This document shows positions 57,801 through 64,000 of a DNA stretch of 64,000 nt, in pieces. Position 1 is the stretch's first letter. Every line of letters begins with the position of its first letter. Source of the DNA: Drosophila miranda. Its lineage: Eukaryota; Arthropoda; Insecta; Diptera; Drosophilidae. The notes under the pieces are model-generated. The model did not search any database. It saw only the letters and a program-made list of their open reading frames with translations, and had not been told where the DNA came from. Position numbers and translations under genes: made by a program. The stretch spans positions 23,498,001 through 23,562,000 of the forward strand of contig NC_046675.1 in the NCBI RefSeq assembly GCF_003369915.1. Reading direction: 5' to 3'.

Positions 57801-60796
57801 ACTACGTAAAAAGTTTTACTTCATTTAATTCAAATTAATCGTATGCTTTAATTGCTTTTGTGTTGCTTTTAGAATTTTCTTAACCACAATTCATCATTTC
57901 GCGATAAAAATTTCACACATGGGGTTAATTTTACAGCCAACAATCTGAAAGTACTTAATCTTCCTTTTTTTTCTATGGAAAGAACTCATTTGGAAAGGCC
58001 GTTCGATTTTTTTCGTAACCCTAAGATTTAAAAATTACAGAATCCTTAGGAATTCTCTACCTGTTTCCGGCCCTTTCTTATGGCTCATTCCATCCCATCA
58101 CTAAATGGGTGCTCCAAAGTGCTCTTAAATGACTTTATCAATTTGTTCATCATTTTCCCTTTATTATTCTTTAATGCAGGCTAAAAACCTTACAATTTTT
58201 TCATCAATATATTCGTGAATCATTTATTTATAAAGAATAATTTAAATTTCAGAGCAGACCAGCCACAAGAACAACATCATAAAACCCTTATCAGCTAAAC
58301 CTCGTGTCGAGCATCAATGTGCCGTGTCAAGCACACGACATGTATGTTGTTTTTTCGGTGAGAGGAGTTGGCAAGCAAAAAAAAAAAACCGTTCTTCCAA
58401 AAGATTCTAGGTCTTTCTTCATCGTGTGCCTCTTCTGGTTCTCCAATTCTATCACTGACTATTTCTGTGGAATACTTGATATTTTTCCTATAACCATATA
58501 ACACAATTTTCATTCTGTGCCCCTTTTGGTATTATATCATTCTATCGTTTCACATAGGAACCTAAAAGATCTTTAACAACGAATATCCCCCATGAAATTA
58601 TCCCTTTGAAGACCATTCAAGTAATAAATCTTAAAATCATTCCCATTGCCCATTCCATTCTTTGGTATCTTTCCCATGTCTTTATCTAATTGTTAGATCT
58701 CCATTCCTCCATTAAACCTAGCCATTCCTAGCAATTATCAGAATATTTTTATGGGCCCATAAATCAACTTAATCTTAAGTCCCAACGCCGACTTACTGTT
58801 CAATTGAAAGCATTGCGCAGCCGTTAAAATTGCCGCTAAAGACACGATCTGTAGCAACATGGTGGGCTCCGAGCTCCAATCAATCCAATCAGTAATCGTA
58901 ATACACACTCTCTAATTAATGGAAGCTTGGGCGACTCTTTGCACTTTCGTCACCCCGCCAACGAAAATTGCCGTGGGCTCAGAGACGACAGACAAAATGC
59001 AGCAGCACTAATAACAATAAGAAGACGAAATTTCATCAACGCTTGCGATCCGAACCGATCCGATCCAAAATAAATGAAGTAAAACAAAGCAGATGCACGC
59101 ACAGAGCAGGGGTCTGGTCTGGCCAATGCCAATGTTAGGAAATGCACTCGGCCACTGATAGCTTTTGGAATGAGACTGAAAACCGAAATCGAATCAAACC
59201 AAACCACACCAAACCGAACCGAACCGAACCGCCAAATAGAGCCACTTAGCTGGTGAACCGTTTGCGACGACGTGCGAGCCGAGAATGAAATGCGGCCCAA
59301 GCAGATGGGTCTGGTTAAAGCCTCAAGCCTCTGGATGCGTCGTTGCCTCTGTCTCTGCCACTGTCACTGCCCTGCCTCTGCAGTTGCAGTTGCCTCAATG
59401 ATCATCAAGTCGGGCCCAGACGAATGGTTTCCAAATGGTTTCCCCCCCCAAGCCAAGCCAAGTGATGCGTTGGTTTCCGTCAAATATATAAAACATTGGA
59501 ACATGTTCGATGCTGGCTGATGAGGCCCTTAGGCCTCAGGCCGGAATCGCCCACAACCCAAACAGATTTATGGTCAACTAACTATGAAAATGAAAATTTT
59601 TCGGTTACCGCCTGGTTGGCAGTTATTAGCCACGAATGTTAGGTCATAGACGGCGCTAGGGCTTTAAAAAACATCAAAGATATACCTTACCATACCTCGT
59701 AAAAAGTTCTGTGGCGAAACAAGTTTGGCGATTTTGTAAAATCCACTTGCCAAATACGCAGAGGAAGGGAAGATCTCTTTCTATATACAACTCGTAAACA
59801 AATGTTCATATACGAGTATGTATGTACGTATTTGGAGTTAACAGAACTGCGTAGATTTTGCATAAAACAAAATCTGAAACTAATTTGGCATCAAGCAGCT
59901 GAGCTGTATTTGGGGCCCTAGGGTCAGCCTGAACATTAATTATAGAAAATAACCAAGAGAATCGAGAACGATCGAGTAAAGAAACATCAAATACTCACTA
60001 GATAGTCTATGATCTGCGAGTATGTATGATCTAATGGTAGGGAAAATCAATAGTAACCAAACTTAATTGTATTATCTTGCGATTTTGTATTACAAATTAA
60101 TCCTGGAGTTTCTGATTGGATCATTTTGATGGGGACCGAAATGGAATTGGTATAATACTAATCCAAAATGTGAACGTTATCTTTTCCATGTTCCGAAACA
60201 GAATAGTAGTGCCAGTAGTGTGCTCTCTTCGACTGCATTCCACACATGACTGCTTTACTGATAAGCCACTCTGTGACAGATGATACAAGATTATACCCCT
60301 TGCTAGGGTATAGAACGAGTGGAACCGCCAAACGAAAGACTTAAGCAACGAACGTTCTAACCCACTCTAAAGCTTTCGCCTGCCTCTTTCTTTCAGGCAA
60401 CTTCTCGGCCTGATTCACTTATCCCAGGCCCGAGCGCGTCTGGATTTGTCCAACGTGGTCACCCCGCAACACGTGCGTGATGTAATCGCCCTGCTAACCG
60501 AGAGCATCACCCAGACCAGTCTCAAGGCGGAAGGCTGCGGCGAGATGAGACGCGGCTCGCGTAAAGTGGCCGCCGCCGGAGGAGGCGGAAGAGCCTCTCA
60601 ATTGCGTAACTTTGTCCACATGATGCAGTTGCGGGCCGTGGCGCTGGGACGACGCATCTTCGAGTTCGAGGAGCTGAAGGAGATTGGGGCGCGAGCGGGT
60701 ATCTTGACGGGCATCAGCCAGCTGGTGGAGATAGCCAACATGGGCGGACATTTGCTCAAGAAGGGCGTAAACATGTACGAAGTGGTTCCGGACTAG
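51870..60796 (+). CDS. rec: REC, the Drosophila MCM8 homologue, 2 coding exons split by a 6.26-kb intron
   Basis: Exon 1 is 51870-54136 (GG|GTAAGA donor) and exon 2 is 60397-60796 (TTTCTTTCAG acceptor). The phase-2 junction closes perfectly to 888 residues, close to the 885 I recall for D. melanogaster. The start is the ATG at 51870; upstream in-frame sequence has no ATG. An Arg/Gly-rich N-terminus precedes the MCM N-domain with a zinc site (C282, C285, C304, C309). The AAA+ core has Walker A GDPGIGKSK (476-484) and a CANP sensor. Exon 2 carries the lid helices (LIHLSQARARLDLSNV). Walker B reads LDDVDK (539-544), where MCMs have IDEFDK, and the arginine-finger SRFD is replaced by KEFH (607-610). 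In flies REC acts in the nucleus with MEI-217 and MEI-218 in the mei-MCM complex that promotes meiotic crossovers. An NRF-6-like gene lies antisense inside the intron. Confidence 0.94.
54201..58860 (-). CDS. NRF-6-like multipass membrane acyltransferase, nested in the REC intron, 8 exons
   Basis: The exons on the minus strand are 58860-58797, 57094-56799, 56183-56018, 55956-55253, 55174-54981, 54919-54579, 54506-54364 and 54305-54201. All junctions are GT..AG and in phase, giving 670 residues. A signal peptide (1-17, LLQIVSLAAILTAAQC) leads into an extracellular nose-resistant-to-fluoxetine N-terminal domain (about 25-180, Cys-rich, with YFGLCLRECEASL). A luminal loop and the acyltransferase-3 domain with about ten membrane segments follow (RFLDCFKFFSMFMVIFAHTN, then CLLQGWYLAADTQ, then LTYGAFIVHLLVARIVL). 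The H of VIFAHTN is at the position of the conserved family His. In nematodes nrf-6 relatives act in transport of lipids or drugs; fly members are largely uncharacterised. The gene is wholly inside the 6.26-kb REC intron, antisense to it. The 1.7-kb first intron lies between the signal-peptide exon and the rest. Confidence 0.9.
58861..60396. other. remaining REC intron, 5' flank of the nested gene
   Basis: It holds the promoter of the nested gene and the distal part of the REC intron. A run of AACCGAACCG repeats lies near 59200-59230. A 20-bp inverted motif TATACCCCT...AGGGTATA sits at about 60292-60312, preceded by AAGCCACTCTGTGACAGAT. There is no exon. Confidence 0.5.
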
Positions 60797-62672
60797 ACAA
60801 ATGGCAGTGTCAATATTTGATATCGATATTTATTTAAGTTGAGGCGTCTGGACGTTGCTTCTAAGTAGAACTCTACTCTCGTTAAATGTTTACGCTTTTA
60901 TCAATTTCCCGCGTTAATTTGTTAAGATTACAAAACGGTTCAGTAGCCACCGATTGATTGGTTTATCAAATGGGATGGGATTCCCTTGATCATGCCTCAT
61001 CAATACCGAGAAGTTTTCTCTGGTTCTGTAAAAAACCCCATTTTTGTTGTATACTTTGAGGAGAAAAATTGAAAATAATATAATCACTGTATATCCATTA
61101 AAATAATTTGTTATTTATCAACTTACAATATTTTAAACTAGAGATGTAGTGGAGTATTTAGAGTGTGTACAATATATGCGATACTTCTGCATAATCAGAC
61201 GGATAAATAAAAGAGAAATGAAAGATGGAAGGAACGTCTCTGATTAGCCCCATATAACCCATACATATATACACAAAAGTATTTGATGACACACCTTTGT
61301 CATCTCCCTACCGAAGTTGTGATGATCTCTTTAAGTAATTTACCCTTTCCTAGCGATCTGTTTGATCATCCTCTTGAATAATTTCTCGTAATTGGTTCAG
61401 AAAACACATTCTAGAATTTACAAACTAAATTTAAATGGACTTCATATAAAAGCCTATAAAATATATCACTATCTGTAACATCTTTGGGATCCCAAAAGAT
61501 CTATCAGAGATCTTTCCAATCTACGCGGGCGTAGTATTTCATCTGTTGGAGACCTATTTTTAATCCATTGTCAATAAAAAGACGCTTTGTTATTGGTTTC
61601 ATTTAATACTTTATTATCTGGTATTCATAAAACTACATACTCGTATATTGTAATAAGTTTTTCATAAATAAATACTCAAAACATTTGTTGTATCAGTTTG
61701 AAATGTTCGTCGTTTGATTTCCGCATGTCTTTCGGTCATTTGTCTTCGTTATTTGTATTCCTATATATTCCTATCTCCTATACGTATGTCCTGGGTATCC
61801 TAAAGTTGATGTCTTGCTTGCTCTGAATGCATTAGGTCTACATGTGTACGTGGTAGTCGTCGTAGTAGTAACTATTCGAAAAGCTCTGCTGATTTCGGGG
61901 ATACACTAGAGAGGGCCTTAAGCCTAACTGGGGACTATCGGATCGTAAATATATTAGAGCTATTTTGACCGTGCCTTGAATTTGTATTCGACTATTTACA
62001 ACATTGCTAATTGTAGTGCTAGTTTAATATTTGGCTTATCCTTTTGCTACTCTGTTTCTCATTTAAAACTTACACCTAGGGGGTTACAATTCAGTTTGCA
62101 TAGTCATAAGGTTAGGGTTTAAGGAGCTAAAGGGTTAAAGGGTTAAAGGTTATAGTGCATGCGATTGAGGATAGTAGTTAAGAGTCGTAATATATTTGCA
62201 TTCGCTTTGGTTTTAGTCAGTAATCAGTCTAAACAAATGGATGCGAAGGCAAACGAAAACGAACACGAACACGAATACGTAATTTATCTAAATTGCTGGC
62301 TATAATAAAGGTTATATTTGCATCTAAATATTTGTCGGCTATAATCAAGCTAGTCCTTAGGCTAGCGTGGGCTGTGTTTAGTCAAAGGTTATTGCCCTTC
62401 AAAGCGTGTGCCTGGAATCTATGGAGCGGGACGAGCGAACGGGTGGGGAATTGGCTAAACCGGAATGCATTGCTATGGGCAGTCAAGAGTTGGATCAATA
62501 TAGTTTATGTGTGCTTTGTACTTTCAAAAACTGCTGGAGAGAGAACTGCAGACGAGAACTAAATAAAGCTGAGAACTTTCGTCGTATTTTACGCTTAAAA
62601 CTAGGTTTCAGGGCCACAACACAATACAATAGACTCAATAAATAAAATACACAATTAATAGATGCCACTGCT
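60797..62672. other. REC 3' flank and 3' UTR region of the mannosidase gene
   Basis: This AT-rich stretch carries no convincing coding sequence on either strand. The mannosidase 3' UTR should occupy the right side. The 89- and 79-codon plus-strand frames near 62300-62645 show no domain. Confidence 0.5.
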
Positions 62673-64000
62673 TCACGATCTATCGCTGAAGGTGAGGTTG
62701 AAGGTGCGCAGCTCCATCGGCTGCAGGCTCACTTCCGCCAGAGAGCGGATGCGGAAGTTCTCCTTTGCCTTCTCCTTCGCCTGCTCCAGCCCCGTCAGGC
62801 TGGTGGCCTCGATGGTGTGCAGACTCAGTTTGCCCAGCTGGACGGGACCGAGTCCTCCGTTCGAGAGCGGACAGACGGCGTCCAGGCCCAGCTCCCTGCC
62901 ACCCACTGCACTCACGCTGCAGTCGAAGCCCTGCCGATGGAGGACCATCAGGGCGGAGGCGGACGGAAACAGCTGCAGCTCCGGGTCGGAGAGTGTGCGC
63001 AGGGTGGTCAGGTGCACGTCGCAGGGCAGTGCCCCCTTGGGCAGCAGCCGGACCTGGTCCTGCAGCCCCGCCAGCGGCTGCTCCACGCTGCTCAGGAAGT
63101 ACAGATTCGGCGGGTATCGCAGCGCATTGGCCAGCATCTGTCCCTGCACGCTGGGCACCTGGTAGCCGGGCGGCTTGGCCGCGTGCTGTCCCCGCGGCAT
63201 GTCCTCCACCAGCAGCCAGAACTTGTGGCGCGTCAGGTGGCTGTCGACCACGCCCTCGCCCATGCCCCTGTAGTCGTCGTAGAGGGTTCGCCTATCGAGC
63301 ATCACCTCCAGCTGCCCAGGCTCGTAGCTGGCCGCCCCCTGGGCGTGGGTGGTGAGCAGAGTGAGGCGCAGGCGCGTGTCCTGGATGAAGGCGCCCGAGG
63401 TGATGGGGAAGTAGTTGCCCTCGATGCCAATGGCCGGCACCTTAATGCGTCTAAAGGAGGAACAGAAAGTGCGGTTAGACATATTGAACAGAGGACTCTT
63501 TTTTATCCATTCTTTACTCACTCGTGGTACTGGAAACCGTTCTGATCGCTGTAGAAGACAGGCAGCTCTGGGATGGTGCCCGTGTCCGTGGGCTCCTTGA
63601 GGGGATCCTTCTGCAGCGGCGCCCCCGCAATGTTGTCTATGTTCGTGATCAGGCGCATGAAGAGCTCCGTTTCGCGGTTCTTGGGCGGCGGCTCGAAGTC
63701 GATGTCGTTCTCCACGTAGATGGCGGCATCCAGGTGCGTGCGCGTGTTGAAGATGCGCACGGTGTGGGCCAGGAAGGGGCCATATATCACAGTCACATCG
63801 CTGGCAATCGGTCCGGAGGTGATGATGATCCGCACATCGGTGTAGCCCTCCAGCACATCCTTCTCGGCCTCGCTCTGCTCGGGATCTGTCTTGAAGAGGT
63901 AAGCCCCCGAGTGGAACTGGGCGCTGCGGTAGGCGGCAAACTTGATGTTGCACTGCATCGGCTTCAGCAGCTCCTTCCGCTGGTTCTTCCGCGTAACGGT
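62673..64000 (-). CDS. alpha-mannosidase II (GH38), C-terminal part, continues beyond the window
   Basis: The minus-strand exons 64000-63522 (open to the window edge) and 63450-62673 join in phase through a 71-bp intron (GTGAGT..TTTAG). They encode the last 418 residues of a family GH38 class II alpha-mannosidase. Family marks of the C-terminal domain include GQLEVMLDRRTLYDDYRGMG, then KFWLLVEDMP, then CDVHLTTLRTL, then LVLHRQGFDC-like sequence. The catalytic domain lies upstream, outside the window. Golgi alpha-mannosidase II trims two mannoses during N-glycan maturation. Drosophila has two such genes, alpha-Man-IIa and alpha-Man-IIb, both on 3R as I recall. I lean to IIb from gene order but cannot prove it. 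No break is visible in the part seen. Confidence 0.88.
   Translation of the reverse strand, partial: RYAEEPAEGAAEADAVQHQVCRLPQRPVPLGGLPLQDRSRAERGREGCAGGLHRCADHHHLRTDCQRCDCDIWPLPGPHRAHLQHAHAPGCRHLRGERHRLRAAAQEPRNGALHAPDHEHRQHCGGAAAEGSPQGAHGHGHHPRAACLLQRSERFPVPRVSKEWIKKSPLFNMSNRTFCSSFRRIKVPAIGIEGNYFPITSGAFIQDTRLRLTLLTTHAQGAASYEPGQLEVMLDRRTLYDDYRGMGEGVVDSHLTRHKFWLLVEDMPRGQHAAKPPGYQVPSVQGQMLANALRYPPNLYFLSSVEQPLAGLQDQVRLLPKGALPCDVHLTTLRTLSDPELQLFPSASALMVLHRQGFDCSVSAVGGRELGLDAVCPLSNGGLGPVQLGKLSLHTIEATSLTGLEQAKEKAKENFRIRSLAEVSLQPMELRTFNLTFSDRS

Noticed and set aside
62765..63355. 196- and 242-codon plus-strand frames near the right end
   Set aside because: They are antisense to the GC-rich mannosidase exon and lack family features.
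1..64000. CRISPR arrays, bacterial operons, rRNA or tRNA genes
   Set aside because: The window is eukaryotic. The regular repeats found are a minisatellite and a transposon-derived array, and I saw no cloverleaf-like sequence with tRNA A and B boxes.

Overview
The window is insect nuclear DNA, almost certainly from a Drosophila. Short GT..AG introns, fly-like microsatellites and several spliced genes that I recognise as Drosophila orthologues support this. I assign karyopherin beta-3, ripped pocket, a spartin, P58IPK, a Bocksbeutel-type LEM protein, the MCM8 homologue REC and an alpha-mannosidase II. Several of these are, from memory, on D. melanogaster arm 3R (Muller element E). An obscura-group species is possible but not proven.

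Layout: positions 1-165 may hold the 3' end of a gene that starts outside the window. About 20 kb without convincing genes follows, with microsatellites and one probable 5'-truncated LINE. From 20.1 to 27.4 kb there are three genes: a LEM-domain inner nuclear membrane protein (+), the ER co-chaperone P58IPK/DNAJC3 (-, 3 exons) and spartin (-, 3 coding exons). From 27.4 to 43.8 kb the DNA is repeat-rich. It holds a 34-bp minisatellite, a tandem array of three ~2.41-kb units, an RNFT-like RING pseudogene and a hAT element of 1592 bp. Each array unit combines a dead P/THAP9-superfamily transposase, part of a DD37E Tc1/mariner transposase and a gene-like fragment. The first unit also carries a 702-bp hAT-type insertion with a perfect 8-bp target duplication. 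From 43.9 to 64 kb the DNA is gene-dense: Karybeta3 (-, 5 exons), a DEG/ENaC channel (-, 4 exons), a THAP protein (+, 2 exons), REC (+, 2 exons, with a 6.26-kb intron), an NRF-6-like multipass acyltransferase nested on the opposite strand inside that intron (8 exons), and the 3' end of an alpha-mannosidase II gene (-).

The genes do not form a pathway; they are independent eukaryotic transcription units. The exon models were built by hand from splice signals and reading-frame phase, and all those given as joined exons close in frame. The most unusual content is the young tandem array made from already dead elements, including chimeric ORFs created at its internal junctions. Next is the REC gene, with altered ATPase motifs and a host gene inside its intron.
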